A program made the position numbers and the translations under genes. Shown here one piece after another: positions 28,994-40,039 of a stretch of 64,000 bases of DNA. The stretch comes from an uncultured Pelagibacteraceae bacterium (GTDB lineage: Bacteria > Pseudomonadota > Alphaproteobacteria > Pelagibacterales > Pelagibacteraceae): assembly GCA_902547215.1 (NCBI GenBank), contig CACCNI010000003.1:1-64000 (forward strand), read 5' to 3'. Position 1 is the stretch's first letter. Every line of letters starts with the position of its first letter. The notes beneath the pieces are model-generated. The model was not told the DNA's origin. It saw only the letters and a list, made by a program, of their open reading frames with translations, and made no database searches.

Positions 28994-30064
28994 ATGAAAA
29001 AAAAAACAATCATTATTGGCATAGAAACTAGCTGTGATGAGACGGCCGTATCCATATTGAGAGACAATGGAAAAAAAAGACCAAAAATTTTATCAAATGT
29101 TGTTTCAAGTCAATTTGAAGTTCATAGAAAATTTGGTGGTGTAGTTCCAGATTTAGCTGCAAGGGCGCATCTTGATAAGATTGACATCATGACAAAGAAA
29201 GCTTTAAAAATTAGTAAAGTAAAATTGAAAAATATTGATGCTGTTGCAGCAACTGCTGGACCTGGTTTGATTGTTTGTTTATCTGTTGGTTTAAATTTTG
29301 CTAAAGCTTTATCTTTATCGTTAAAAAAACCTTTTATTGCTGTAAATCATTTAGAGGGACATGCCTTAAGTCCAAAATTAAATTTTGATATAAAATACCC
29401 ATATCTACTTTTTTTAATTTCTGGTGGACACACTCAATACTTAACTGTTAAAAAATTAGGTGACTACAAAAGGCTTGGTACAACGATAGATGATGCGCTT
29501 GGTGAAGCATTCGATAAAACAGCAAAACTTTTAAATCTTGGTTACCCAGGTGGACCTAAAATCGAAGAATTGGCAAGAAAAGGTGATGAGAATAGGTTTG
29601 TGCTACCAAAGCCTATTTTAAATAGAGGTGGATGTAATTTATCTTTTGCTGGTCTGAAAACAGCAATTTTAAGATTAAAAGAATTTATAAAGACGGACAA
29701 AGATAAAAACGATCTTGCAGCAAGTTTTCAAAAAACTATTCTTGATATTTTGTATAAAAAAACAAAAAAAGCTATTGAACAACATTTGGAACTTTATCCA
29801 AAAAATAGAACTTTGGTAGTTGCAGGTGGTGTTGCTGCTAATAAACAAATCAGAATTATTTTAAAGAAATTATGCAAAGATCAAAATTTTACAATTTACT
29901 TTCCTGATTTAAAATTGTGTACCGATAATGCAGCGATGATAGCGCTAGCAGGTTTGGAAAGGTACAAGAAGAAAAAATTTGATAAACATAATTTTGAGGC
30001 GAACCCAAGATGGCAATTAGACAATAAAGCAAAATTTCTTAAAGGCGCCGGGGTAAAAATCTAA
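28994..30064 (+). CDS. tsaD: tRNA N6-adenosine threonylcarbamoyltransferase
   Basis: IGIETSCDETAVSIL; NHLEGHALSP; LISGGHTQYL. Confidence 0.97.
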   Translation: MKKKTIIIGIETSCDETAVSILRDNGKKRPKILSNVVSSQFEVHRKFGGVVPDLAARAHLDKIDIMTKKALKISKVKLKNIDAVAATAGPGLIVCLSVGLNFAKALSLSLKKPFIAVNHLEGHALSPKLNFDIKYPYLLFLISGGHTQYLTVKKLGDYKRLGTTIDDALGEAFDKTAKLLNLGYPGGPKIEELARKGDENRFVLPKPILNRGGCNLSFAGLKTAILRLKEFIKTDKDKNDLAASFQKTILDILYKKTKKAIEQHLELYPKNRTLVVAGGVAANKQIRIILKKLCKDQNFTIYFPDLKLCTDNAAMIALAGLERYKKKKFDKHNFEANPRWQLDNKAKFLKGAGVKI

Positions 30065-30478
30065 ATGCAATATTGGTTAATAAAATCGGAGCCGGACGTA
30101 TGGTCTTTCACCCATCAGGAAAAAGCAGGTGTCAAAGGAGCGATATGGGATGGTGTAAGAAATTATCAAGCAAGAAATAATTTGAAAAAAATGAAAAAAG
30201 GTGATCTTTGTTTTTTTTACCATTCAAATATTGGAAAAGAAATTGTTGGTATTGTAGAAGTGATAAAAGAAGCTTTCTTAGATCCAACAGATAAAAAGAA
30301 GATGTTTGTGGCCGTGAAGGTAAGATTTAAACAAAAATTAAAAAATCCCATTAAATTAGAGGAAATTAAAAAAAATGGCTCTTTAACTGAAATACCCCTT
30401 ATTAAACAAAGCAGATTATCAGTAATGCCAATTGACTCTAAAAGCTGGAAAATATTAAATAAAATGGGTAATATTTAG
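30065..30478 (+). CDS. EVE domain-containing protein
   Basis: [15 protein letters not shown]...[27 protein letters not shown]. Confidence 0.93.
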   Translation: MQYWLIKSEPDVWSFTHQEKAGVKGAIWDGVRNYQARNNLKKMKKGDLCFFYHSNIGKEIVGIVEVIKEAFLDPTDKKKMFVAVKVRFKQKLKNPIKLEEIKKNGSLTEIPLIKQSRLSVMPIDSKSWKILNKMGNI

Positions 30479-30479
30479 T

Positions 30480-32585
30480 ATGCCAAAAAAATCAAGAAAA
30501 AAGAAAAAAGGGAAAAAGATTAAAAAAAGAAAACCTTCAAAGAGAAAAAAAAAGGTTTCTCGTAAAACAAAAAAGAGAACGTCTTTAAAGCCTAAAAAGA
30601 GAAAAATAAAGAGACAAGTAAAATCATCTGTTAGTCAGCCAAAAGAAGATGGTGAAAAAATTTATAAAACAAAATCTGAATGGATTAAAAAAGCTTTAGT
30701 TACAAAAAATTTATATGAAAAGAAATACAATCAATCTTTAAAAGAAAATGACTCTTTTTGGAGAAAAGAAGGAAAGAGAATAAGTTGGATCAAGCCTTAT
30801 TCTAAGATTAAGGACGTCAAATATAGTAAATCTGATGTGCATATTAAGTGGTTCTATGACGGAACTCTTAATGCTTCAGCAAATTGTATAGATAGGCATC
30901 TTAAAAACAATAAAGATAAGACTGCAATAATTTGGGTTGGGGATGATCCAAAAGTTCAAAAGAAAATAAGTTACAAACAACTACACTCGGAAGTATCTAA
31001 AATTGCAAACGGACTAAAAAATATTGGTGTTAAAAAAGGTGACAGAGTAACAATTTATTTGACTATGATACCTGAACTTGCATACACAATGCTAGCATGT
31101 GCGAGGATTGGTGCAATACACTCTATAATTTTTGGCGGATTTTCACCCGACAGTATCGCGGGTAGAATTAATGACTGTAACTCAGATTATGTTGTGACTG
31201 CTGATGAAGGGGTCAGGGGTGGAAAAACAATTCCATTGAAAGAAATTACAGATGAAGCTTTGTTGAGTTGCACCAATGTTAAAAAATGTGTTGTTGTTAA
31301 AAGAACAGGAAATAGAATTAATTGGAATGAAGACAGAGATGTTTGGTATCATGACATAACCAAAAATGTCCCTGCTGTGTGTGAACCTGAGGAGATGAAT
31401 GCGGAAGATCCTCTTTTCATTTTGTACACATCTGGTTCAACAGGTAAGCCTAAAGGTGTGCTTCATACTACAGGCGGTTATATGGTGTATGCCTCAATGA
31501 CCCATCAATACATATTTAATTATAAACAAAAAGATATTTATTGGTGTACTGCAGACATAGGTTGGATTACAGGACATAGCTATATCATTTATGGCCCTTT
31601 AGCTAATGGAGCAACGACAATTATGTTTGAAGGAATTCCAACTTATCCCGACAGCTCAAGATGGTGGCAAATTGTTGATAAATATAAAGTTAACATTTTT
31701 TATACAGCTCCTACTGCAATTAGAGCTTTAATGAGAGAAGGTGAAGGACCTGTCAAAAAAACTTCTAGAAAAAGCTTAAAACTTTTAGGCACTGTTGGAG
31801 AGCCAATCAACCCGGAAGCATGGGAATGGTATTTCAAAACAGTCGGTGACAGTAAGTGTCCAATTGTTGATACTTGGTGGCAAACTGAAACAGGTGGTAT
31901 ATTAATAAGTCCACAGACTGGAGCAATAGATCTTAAACCAGGATCTGCAACTAAACCATTCTATGGAATAAAACCTGTAATAGTTGATAAAGATGGAAAT
32001 GTTTTAAAAGGCGAAGCGCAAGGAAGATTATGTATTGCTCAATCATGGCCTGGTCAAATGAGAACTGTTTATGGAGACCACAATAGATTTATTGAAACAT
32101 ATTTTTCTCAATTTGATGGAAAATATTTTACTGGTGATGGATGTAGAAGAGATAAAGATGGTTATTATTGGATCACTGGAAGGGTTGACGATGTTATAAT
32201 CGTATCAGGTCATAATTTAGGGACTGCAGAAATAGAAAGTGCTTTCGTTGCTCATCCTAAGGTGGCGGAGGCTGCTGTTGTCGGTTATCCTCATGACATA
32301 AAAGGAAATGGTTTGTACTGTTATGTAACTCTTAACGTAGGTGAAAATCCAGACGGAGACTTAGAAAGAGACTTAAAACTTTGGGTAAGAAAACAAATTG
32401 GACCGATAGCAACACCTGATATAATTCATTTTTCACCAGGACTTCCAAAAACTAGATCTGGAAAAATAATGAGAAGAATTTTACGAAAGATTGCAGCAAA
32501 TGAACATGATCAACTTGGTGATACTACAACGTTGGCAGATCCTAGTGTTGTAAAAAGTCTTGTTGACGAAAGAAAAAATATTTAA
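30480..32585 (+). CDS. acs: Acetyl-CoA synthetase with about 55-aa Lys/Arg-rich N-terminal extension
   Basis: [60 protein letters not shown]. Confidence 0.93.
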   Translation: MPKKSRKKKKGKKIKKRKPSKRKKKVSRKTKKRTSLKPKKRKIKRQVKSSVSQPKEDGEKIYKTKSEWIKKALVTKNLYEKKYNQSLKENDSFWRKEGKRISWIKPYSKIKDVKYSKSDVHIKWFYDGTLNASANCIDRHLKNNKDKTAIIWVGDDPKVQKKISYKQLHSEVSKIANGLKNIGVKKGDRVTIYLTMIPELAYTMLACARIGAIHSIIFGGFSPDSIAGRINDCNSDYVVTADEGVRGGKTIPLKEITDEALLSCTNVKKCVVVKRTGNRINWNEDRDVWYHDITKNVPAVCEPEEMNAEDPLFILYTSGSTGKPKGVLHTTGGYMVYASMTHQYIFNYKQKDIYWCTADIGWITGHSYIIYGPLANGATTIMFEGIPTYPDSSRWWQIVDKYKVNIFYTAPTAIRALMREGEGPVKKTSRKSLKLLGTVGEPINPEAWEWYFKTVGDSKCPIVDTWWQTETGGILISPQTGAIDLKPGSATKPFYGIKPVIVDKDGNVLKGEAQGRLCIAQSWPGQMRTVYGDHNRFIETYFSQFDGKYFTGDGCRRDKDGYYWITGRVDDVIIVSGHNLGTAEIESAFVAHPKVAEAAVVGYPHDIKGNGLYCYVTLNVGENPDGDLERDLKLWVRKQIGPIATPDIIHFSPGLPKTRSGKIMRRILRKIAANEHDQLGDTTTLADPSVVKSLVDERKNI

Positions 32586-33205
32586 AAATTAATTCTCTTT
32601 TCGAATTCTTCTTTGATATTATCCCACTTCAGTATCATAGAATTCAAAACAATTTTTCTATCCAAAGTTTTTAGTTCTTCAGCAATTGGCGCCCACTCAT
32701 ACAAAGCCAGAGCACTTTTATTAAATGGCAGAGAGCTAAAATATTTTTTCCAATCAATTTCTTCTAATCTTTTGTCAAAAGTGGCTTTACCTTTGGCGAT
32801 TACATCTTCTGGCATTCCATTCTTAAGTTCCTCATGCAAAATTTCTTCATATATCATTTTTGATTTTGCTGTATCTTCGTATTTAAAGAAATAATTAAGA
32901 TACGAAAAGCTGTAGAAAGTAAGATCTTGAAGAGCCACATAATAAATATTCCATTTTGCTTTATTTATTGAAGATAAAAAAACCTCATTATCAAAATGCA
33001 AAACGTATCTAGTTCCCATTCTCGTTTTTAAATAACTATAAAGAGTAACCTGGGTCACCCAAGCTGATTTTTGTTGAATAAATTTTTTGAGGTCGTCCAA
33101 ATTCCTCAGTTTGCTCTTAGGAAGCACTGCTTTGAACATTGCTCCTAAATAGAGTTTGAAATCAGCGAGACTTATATCTTTTAGATTGAATTTGTATTTT
33201 AGCAT
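32582..33205 (-). CDS. Conserved-looking hypothetical protein (207 aa)
   Basis: Long ORF with typical composition next to acs; no family recognised. Confidence 0.7.
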   Translation of the reverse strand: MLKYKFNLKDISLADFKLYLGAMFKAVLPKSKLRNLDDLKKFIQQKSAWVTQVTLYSYLKTRMGTRYVLHFDNEVFLSSINKAKWNIYYVALQDLTFYSFSYLNYFFKYEDTAKSKMIYEEILHEELKNGMPEDVIAKGKATFDKRLEEIDWKKYFSSLPFNKSALALYEWAPIAEELKTLDRKIVLNSMILKWDNIKEEFEKRINF

Positions 33206-33327
33206 TATTTTCTACTACAAGTTGTCTAATTGTGTAAAAACACACTTAATTGTAACATTTTTAGGGGTTCCAATCTATGTCATTTTGGGTAATGTTTCGT
33301 CTTTTAACCTATAGGGAGGGAAAAAAA

Positions 33328-33591
33328 ATGTCAAAACAACAACAACACTGGGAAAAAACTAGAATGTTGCTATTCATAACGTTAGCAATCTGGTTCGTTT
33401 TCTCTATTGGCATCTTTTTCTTCGGCGCCGAGATGGAAGCGTCATCAATAAGACCACTAGGATATCCGTTGTCTTATTACATGACATGTCAAGGTTCTCT
33501 TGGAATTTTCGTAATACTAATTTTCTGGTTTGCGAATAGACAAGAAAAAATTGACGAGGAGTTCGGCTACACTGAAAGAGAGGATGACTAA
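33328..33591 (+). CDS. DUF4212 sodium/substrate symporter small subunit
   Basis: MSKQQQHWEKTRMLLFITLAIWFVFSIGIFFFG; strong SD (AGGGAGGG) before ATG at 33328, so the track start at 33277 is probably too early. Confidence 0.88.
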   Translation: MSKQQQHWEKTRMLLFITLAIWFVFSIGIFFFGAEMEASSIRPLGYPLSYYMTCQGSLGIFVILIFWFANRQEKIDEEFGYTEREDD

Positions 33592-35411
33592 TGTTTAAAG
33601 GTAAATTTATAGACAATCTTCCTAAGATTTATGGAACATATACCGGCGGGTTTATTGTTTTCATAATCTTAATGGCGATTGCTGAACAAGCTGGAATGTC
33701 GGCGAAGTTAATTGGTATTTTCTTTGTTGCGTTCACAGTTTTAATTTATGCGTTAATTGGTTACCTATCACGTACAATGCAAACAGATGCATATTACGTA
33801 GCTGGAAGACAGGTTCCAACAGTATTCAACGGAATGGCTACTGCAGCAGACTGGATGTCTGGTGCTTCATTCGTTGCGATGGCTGGAGGAATTTACTTCA
33901 AAGGTTATGGCTATATGGCATTGCTTGTTGGTTGGACGGGTGGATACGTTCTAGTTGCTTCGCTATTAGCACCGTACTTGAGAAAGTTTGGTTGCTACAC
34001 AGTTCCAGATTTTATTGGAACTAGATATGGTGGAAACATGGCTAGACTATCTGCGGTAATAGTCTTAACAGTTGCATCATTCACATACGTGACTGCGCAG
34101 ATAAACGCGACAGGAACAATTGCATCAGTTGCACTTGATATTCCTTTCGAGATTGCTGTGTACGTTGGTCTTGCAAGTATATTGATGTGTTCAATGCTTG
34201 GTGGAATGAGAGCAGTTACTTGGACGCAAGTTGCTCAGTACATTGTACTGATTATAGCATACTTGTTACCAGTTTTCTGGATCAGTAACAAAATGGGTGC
34301 AGGAGTATTTCCACACCTAATGTTAGCAGATGAAGTAGCAAGGATCGCTGAGTTAGAAGCTCAATTCGGTCTTGGTGAAGTTAAAAACTCTGCAGCTGAC
34401 CTAAAACAGGTACCAAAAGGACTATCTGGTATAACTAAAGCGCACGCAGAAGTTAACACAACACCTTGGAAATTTATTTCATTAGCGGTTTGTATGATGG
34501 CTGGAACAGCTTCATTACCACACGTTATGATGAGATATTTCACAACTCCAAGTGTGAAAGCTGCAAGAAGATCAGTAGGTTGGTCACTATTCTTTATATT
34601 CCTACTTTACTCTTCAGCACCAATGTTAGCGACTTTGTCTAAACTATCACTAATGGATCCAAACTTAGCTACTGGAATTATTGGTAAATCAATCACTGAA
34701 GTTCAAGCGATTGACTGGTATCAAAACTGGAACCAAGCAAACTTAATGTTTGTAAGCGACTTTAACGGAAATGGAACACTTGAATTAAACGAGTTTTTCA
34801 TGGGTGGTAAAGCCGTTGTATTGGCTACTCCAGAGATAGCAGGATTACCATATGTAATTTCTGGTCTAGTTGCTGCTGGAGGTATGGCTGCTGCCATGTC
34901 AACAGCTGACGGATTAGTGTTAGCGATATCAAATGCTCTATCGCACGACATTTACTATAAGATGATTAACCCTAAAGCAGAGACAGCGAAAAGACTTATC
35001 GTTGCAAGGGTATTACTTGTATTAATTGGTTTTGCAGGAGCAACAATTGCAGCTCTTGAGATTCAAGGTATCTTAGGTTCAGTCATCTGGGCTTTTGACT
35101 TTGCAATGTCAGGATTGTTCTTCCCACTTGTATTAGGAGTATGGTGGAAGAGAGCTAACGCTCAAGGAGCAGTCGCTGGAATGTTAGGTGGTTTAATCGC
35201 TGGTTCAGCATATCTAATTGCTGTAAGAAGTGGTTACCCTGGATTCTGGGGAGTTACTCAATTAACATTTGGTATTGTTGGATCTTTAGTAAGCTTAGTA
35301 TTAATGGTGGTAGTCAGCTTGATGACTAAAGCGCCTGATGCTGCTACTCAAAGAATGGTTGACGAAGTACGAATACCTAGCGGTAAAGCGATACTTGGTA
35401 AACAACACTAA
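33591..35411 (+). CDS. Sodium:solute symporter (ActP/VC_2705-like) with EF-hand-like insert
   Basis: YYVAGRQVPTVFNGMATAADWMSGASFVAMAGGIY; coupled to DUF4212 small subunit. Confidence 0.92.
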   Translation: MFKGKFIDNLPKIYGTYTGGFIVFIILMAIAEQAGMSAKLIGIFFVAFTVLIYALIGYLSRTMQTDAYYVAGRQVPTVFNGMATAADWMSGASFVAMAGGIYFKGYGYMALLVGWTGGYVLVASLLAPYLRKFGCYTVPDFIGTRYGGNMARLSAVIVLTVASFTYVTAQINATGTIASVALDIPFEIAVYVGLASILMCSMLGGMRAVTWTQVAQYIVLIIAYLLPVFWISNKMGAGVFPHLMLADEVARIAELEAQFGLGEVKNSAADLKQVPKGLSGITKAHAEVNTTPWKFISLAVCMMAGTASLPHVMMRYFTTPSVKAARRSVGWSLFFIFLLYSSAPMLATLSKLSLMDPNLATGIIGKSITEVQAIDWYQNWNQANLMFVSDFNGNGTLELNEFFMGGKAVVLATPEIAGLPYVISGLVAAGGMAAAMSTADGLVLAISNALSHDIYYKMINPKAETAKRLIVARVLLVLIGFAGATIAALEIQGILGSVIWAFDFAMSGLFFPLVLGVWWKRANAQGAVAGMLGGLIAGSAYLIAVRSGYPGFWGVTQLTFGIVGSLVSLVLMVVVSLMTKAPDAATQRMVDEVRIPSGKAILGKQH

Positions 35412-35423
35412 ATAATTACTTTC

Positions 35424-35455
35424 GAAGGGGCGAATTTTCGCCCCTTCAATCTTTT
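35424..35455 (+). terminator. Rho-independent terminator after symporter
   Basis: GAAGGGGCGAA/TTCGCCCCTTC 11-bp arms (35424-35447) followed by AATCTTTTT. Confidence 0.85.
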
Positions 35456-35462
35456 TAAAATC

Positions 35463-35813
35463 ATGTACGCAAACTTTCATCCAATGGTTTATTTAATCGA
35501 TTACGTCATGGGCGTAATTATGTGGACGCTTATTGGTAGAGTTGCGATGAACATATTTCAAAGAGAGGACTCTAATTTCTTCTTTATGAAGATATTTGTG
35601 AAGATGACTGATCCATTTCTTCGGATGTTTGCATTTATAACTCCATCCTTCATTATAAAGCCCTTAGTGCCACTTTATGTTGCTTGGTTCTTCTATATGT
35701 TTAGATTTTACTTAATGCCTTATCTATTAGGCTATTCTGTAATGGGAATGTTATCATTTCCATTAGAAAGTGAAATTGCTATTCAGATATACCAAATTTT
35801 CGGTAAAAATTGA
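35463..35813 (+). CDS. Small YggT-like membrane protein
   Basis: 116 aa, hydrophobic, MTDPFLRMFAFITPSFIIKPLVPLYVAWFFY resembles YggT layout. Confidence 0.6.
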   Translation: MYANFHPMVYLIDYVMGVIMWTLIGRVAMNIFQREDSNFFFMKIFVKMTDPFLRMFAFITPSFIIKPLVPLYVAWFFYMFRFYLMPYLLGYSVMGMLSFPLESEIAIQIYQIFGKN

Positions 35814-35856
35814 TTCAAAAAAAAAACAAAAATTGATACTAGTATTCTAAGTATCA

Positions 35857-36516
35857 ATGAAAAAAATTCAAATATCTCCATCAATTCTTTCAGCTGATTT
35901 CAGCAATTTGGAAAAAGATATAAAGAAACTTGAAACGGCAGGAGCAGACATGATTCATGTTGATGTGATGGATGGTCACTTTGTACCAAATATAACTATT
36001 GGGCCACCTGTTATAAAAGCTCTTAGAAGCAAAACTTCACTTCCATTTGACGTTCATTTAATGATTAGTCCAGTTCATAGATATATAAAAGACTTTGCAA
36101 ATGCAGGAGCAGATATTATTACAATTCATCCAGAGGCTACTCCTAATTTACAAGAGTCCATTGATGAAATAAAAAGTTTTAAAAAAAAAGTAGGCATATC
36201 TTTAAATCCAGATACTAAAATTGACGTTGTTGAAGATTATCTAGATAAAGTCGACTTAATACTTATCATGAGTGTTTATCCAGGTTTTGGGGGTCAAAAA
36301 TTTATATCTGATGTTTTAGAAAAAATTAAAAGTTTAAAAAATTTAAAAGATAAAAAAAAATTAAATTTTGATATTGAAGTTGATGGTGGAATTAATTTTT
36401 CAAATTTCAAATCAGTAATTGATGCTGGTGCAAATGTCTTGGTATCAGGGACTACAATTTTTAAAGAGAACAATGGAGATATAAAAAAGAATATAGATTT
36501 TCTAAAATCGATTTGA
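35857..36516 (+). CDS. rpe: Ribulose-phosphate 3-epimerase
   Basis: SILSADFSNLEKDIK, MIHVDVMDGHFVPNITIGP, VYPGFGGQKF. Confidence 0.97.
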   Translation: MKKIQISPSILSADFSNLEKDIKKLETAGADMIHVDVMDGHFVPNITIGPPVIKALRSKTSLPFDVHLMISPVHRYIKDFANAGADIITIHPEATPNLQESIDEIKSFKKKVGISLNPDTKIDVVEDYLDKVDLILIMSVYPGFGGQKFISDVLEKIKSLKNLKDKKKLNFDIEVDGGINFSNFKSVIDAGANVLVSGTTIFKENNGDIKKNIDFLKSI

Positions 36517-36522
36517 TTTATC

Positions 36523-38148
36523 ATGATAGCTAAAGAAAAATTTTTAAATAATTCTCTTTCTTATCTTTATAAACAAATTAGAAAAGTATATCTCAACTCA
36601 AATATTTATAACCGGAAAATATCTAAAGTATTTGACGGAGGCTTGAATTATGTTCCAAATTTGAGTTTACTAAATTGTATTATAAAATCAAAAGAGAGAA
36701 ATTTTAGGATTGAAGATTTTAGTCTTGAAGATGTTTGGAACAAAATTGATCTCAATGATAAAGATTTTAAAAAGATTCATAGTTTTTATTGGTTGTTTAC
36801 AATTAACTTAAAATCATCAAAAAAAATTACTCAAAATATAATATCGAACTGGATTGGAAATTATGAAAGCTATTCACCTAAAAGTTGGGAAACAGATACC
36901 TTGGCAAAAAGAATTATTTCATGGATTGCTAATAGCCAGATTACTTATGAAAACGCGACAGAAAATTATAAAATTTTATTTTCTAGAAACATTAAAAAGC
37001 AAGTAAATCATTTAATTAATGAGATTGATAACTCTCCAACTTTAAATGACAAAATGTTGGGGTGTGCTGCGATAATTCTTGCCAGTTTATCTTTTAATGG
37101 CCAAACAAAATATCTAGACTTTGGACTAAATTTGTTAAAAAAAATTATTAATTCATCTTTTGAGTTAGATGGATTCCCAAAATCTAGAAGTCCAAGACAA
37201 CTACTTTTTTACATGAAGTATTTGATATTTATAAGGGAACTTCTTAGAGACTCACAGAATGAAATTCCTGAATATTTAAATGAAATTATCTATTACTTAG
37301 GAAAATGTTATGCATTTTTCTTTAAAGAAAATGAAAAGAAATTTTTATTTAATGGCAATCAAGAAATAAATAATTGTGATTTTCAAAATTTTCTTAAAAT
37401 CCATGACTATAAATTTAAAAATAACTTAAATAATTTAGGTGGTTACGCAATTCTCTCACATAAAAAAAATTGTTTAGCTATGGATGTTGGTTCATCCCCA
37501 GAAAAGAAAAACTCATCAGAATATCAATCAGGGGCATTATCTTTTGAATTTTTTTATGACAATGAAAAACTCATTACTAATTGTGGGTACTATCAAGATT
37601 TTAAACATAAATTAAATATTATTTCAAAATCAACGGCATCACATTCAGCTATTTCAATTGATGATAGTTCTTCATGTTCTTTTTCAAAAAATCCTAATGG
37701 TCAAAACTTCCTCAAAAGTAACCTAAAAATATTCGATAAAAAAATAGAGGACGATCAAAATAAGTGGCATATTTCGGCAAAACATGATGGTTACCAAAAA
37801 AAATATGGCCTTAATATTCAAAGGGATCTTACTTTTTTCAAAAATGAAAACAGGTTTATTGGAACTGATAAAATTATATCCAAAAGAGGCTTTCAAAATT
37901 TAGAATATGAAATTCGATTTCATCTTATGCCCGGCACAAATGCAATTAAAACACAAGATCAAAAATCTATATTAATACAACTGAAAAAGTCTGGTTGGAA
38001 ATTCACTTGTGATAAAGAAATTTTTGATATTGAAAAAGGTCTTTATTTTGGGAGAAAAAACTCTTTTTCAGAAAATCTAAATATATTTATAAATGGGTTT
38101 ATCTCGAATGAAGAAGAAGAAATAAATTGGTCGATTGAAAAAATATGA
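36523..38148 (+). CDS. Heparinase II/III-like family protein
   Basis: 541 aa; WIANSQITYENATENY; AMDVGSSPEKKNSSEYQSGALSFEFFYDNEKLITNCG; rpe-purH neighbourhood. Confidence 0.8.
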   Translation: MIAKEKFLNNSLSYLYKQIRKVYLNSNIYNRKISKVFDGGLNYVPNLSLLNCIIKSKERNFRIEDFSLEDVWNKIDLNDKDFKKIHSFYWLFTINLKSSKKITQNIISNWIGNYESYSPKSWETDTLAKRIISWIANSQITYENATENYKILFSRNIKKQVNHLINEIDNSPTLNDKMLGCAAIILASLSFNGQTKYLDFGLNLLKKIINSSFELDGFPKSRSPRQLLFYMKYLIFIRELLRDSQNEIPEYLNEIIYYLGKCYAFFFKENEKKFLFNGNQEINNCDFQNFLKIHDYKFKNNLNNLGGYAILSHKKNCLAMDVGSSPEKKNSSEYQSGALSFEFFYDNEKLITNCGYYQDFKHKLNIISKSTASHSAISIDDSSSCSFSKNPNGQNFLKSNLKIFDKKIEDDQNKWHISAKHDGYQKKYGLNIQRDLTFFKNENRFIGTDKIISKRGFQNLEYEIRFHLMPGTNAIKTQDQKSILIQLKKSGWKFTCDKEIFDIEKGLYFGRKNSFSENLNIFINGFISNEEEEINWSIEKI

Positions 38149-39692
38149 ATTTAAAAAAAATTAATCGGGCTCTAATTTCAGTTTCTGACAAATCTGAACT
38201 TACAAAAATTTTAAAAGTTCTTAAAAAATTTAAAATTGAAATATTAAGTTCTGGAGGTACTTATAAAAAAATTAATAAACTAGGTTATAAAAGTATTGAA
38301 ATAAGTGATTTTACTAATTCTCCTGAAATATTAGATGGAAGGGTAAAAACCTTACATCCAAGGCTTTATGGAGGAATCTTATTCAAAAGGAACAATAAAA
38401 AACATCAAAAACAAATTAAAAAAATTAATATCAAGAAGATAGATTTAGTTATTGTAAATTTTTATCCTTTTGAAGATACGGTAAAAACAGGAAATGATAA
38501 GAAGATAATTGAAAATATCGATATTGGTGGACCAACTTTAGTTAGAGCAGCAGCAAAAAATTATGAGGATGTAACAGTCATTACGCACACAAGTCAATAT
38601 ATTGCGCTTCAAAATGAAATGAACAAATATAGGGGATCAACAACTCTTAATTTTAGAAAAATATTATCAAGAGATGCTTTTCTTGAAACTGGATATTACG
38701 ATACAAAAATTACTGACTATTTAAATAAAGCTAACAATGACTCTCCACCACCAAAAAAAAAATTAATTAGTGGAAATTTAGTTGAAAATTTAAGGTATGG
38801 GGAAAATCCTCACCAAAGTGCAAACGTCTACTCTTTAAACAAAGAAATAAATATAAAGCAACTAAATGGAAAAAAATTAAGTTACAATAATTATAACGAT
38901 ATTTTTACAGGTATATCCTTATCAAAATCATTTACTAAAAACTATTCGACGGTAATTATCAAACATGCAAACCCTTGTGGAGTTGCATTAGATAAAAGAA
39001 AAATCAATAGCTATCTTAAAGCATATGAGTGTGACCCTACAAGTGCTTTTGGAGGTATTATTTCATGTAATTATAAAGTTGATAAAACTGTTGCAAAAGA
39101 AATTTCAAGCAAGTTCTATGAAGTAGTTGTTGCTAACGGTTTTGAAAGTGGTGCTTTAAAAATATTAAAAAGGAAAAAAAATTTAAGGTTGATTGACTCT
39201 AGTTCATTGAAAGAACTTAATTTTGAACAAAATACATCAATTATGAATAATTTTCTTTCGCAAACTTCTGATACTAAGATATTCAAAAGAAGTGATTTTA
39301 AAGTTGTCTCTAAAGTAAGACCTTCAAATGAAATCCTGAACAATCTTTTGTTTACATTTAATGTATGTAGATTTGTAAAATCAAATGCAATAGTAATATC
39401 TCAAAATAATGCAACTATTGGAATAGGATCAGGACAACCAAGTAGGCTGGATAGCTGCAAGATTGCTGTGAGTAAAATGAAAAAGTTAAAAAAATTTGAT
39501 ACTAAAGAAAAAATTGTGGCTGCATCTGACGCTTTTTTCCCTTTCGTTGATGGAATTGAAACTTTAGTTCAAGCTGGTGTTGAGGCTATAATTCAACCAA
39601 GTGGATCAATTAGAGATAAAGAAATTATAAATTTTGCAAATAAAACAAATACTATTCTTGTCTTTTCAAAGACAAGACATTTTAAACATTAA
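38145..39692 (+). CDS. purH: Bifunctional AICAR transformylase/IMP cyclohydrolase
   Basis: ALISVSDKSELTKI, LDGRVKTLHPRLYGGIL, NLRYGENPHQSA, IKHANPCGVA. Confidence 0.97.
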   Translation: MNLKKINRALISVSDKSELTKILKVLKKFKIEILSSGGTYKKINKLGYKSIEISDFTNSPEILDGRVKTLHPRLYGGILFKRNNKKHQKQIKKINIKKIDLVIVNFYPFEDTVKTGNDKKIIENIDIGGPTLVRAAAKNYEDVTVITHTSQYIALQNEMNKYRGSTTLNFRKILSRDAFLETGYYDTKITDYLNKANNDSPPPKKKLISGNLVENLRYGENPHQSANVYSLNKEINIKQLNGKKLSYNNYNDIFTGISLSKSFTKNYSTVIIKHANPCGVALDKRKINSYLKAYECDPTSAFGGIISCNYKVDKTVAKEISSKFYEVVVANGFESGALKILKRKKNLRLIDSSSLKELNFEQNTSIMNNFLSQTSDTKIFKRSDFKVVSKVRPSNEILNNLLFTFNVCRFVKSNAIVISQNNATIGIGSGQPSRLDSCKIAVSKMKKLKKFDTKEKIVAASDAFFPFVDGIETLVQAGVEAIIQPSGSIRDKEIINFANKTNTILVFSKTRHFKH

Positions 39693-40027
39693 GAGATTTT
39701 ATCAATTTTTGCTGCAAGTATGAAATCACTTTCAGCCAGACCATTTATAGCATGTGTGAATATTTTTATCTTTGCATATCCCCAACCAAACCAAATATCA
39801 GGATGATGACCTTCGCTTTCAGCAATGCCTCCAACCTTGTTGACGAATTCCTGGCTTTCAAGAAAATTTTTAAATTTAAATTCTTTAATTAGATAATAGT
39901 TTTTACTTTCGTCAGGTTTTACATCCCAACCGTCAACTTTTTTTAGATACTTGTGTATCTCATCAATTTTGAAACTCGGAATTCCACCTTCACATGGAAT
40001 GCATTTTTTTTCTGCTAAATCGCTCAT
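39689..40027 (-). CDS. Pterin-4a-carbinolamine dehydratase
   Basis: MSDLAEKKCIPCEGGIP...VGGIAESEGHHPDIWFGWGYAKIKIFTHAINGL; start moved downstream because the track ORF runs into the tRNA. Confidence 0.93.
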   Translation of the reverse strand: MSDLAEKKCIPCEGGIPSFKIDEIHKYLKKVDGWDVKPDESKNYYLIKEFKFKNFLESQEFVNKVGGIAESEGHHPDIWFGWGYAKIKIFTHAINGLAESDFILAAKIDKIS

Positions 40028-40039
40028 AATTTCTTTAAA

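Noticed and set aside
33206-33327. TGTGT-AAAA-ACACA repeat upstream of the DUF4212 gene
   Set aside because: Short 5-bp arms; noted as a possible promoter element but unsupported.
34361-34951. Antisense ORFs within the symporter
   Set aside because: Shadow ORFs opposite a clear multi-TM symporter.
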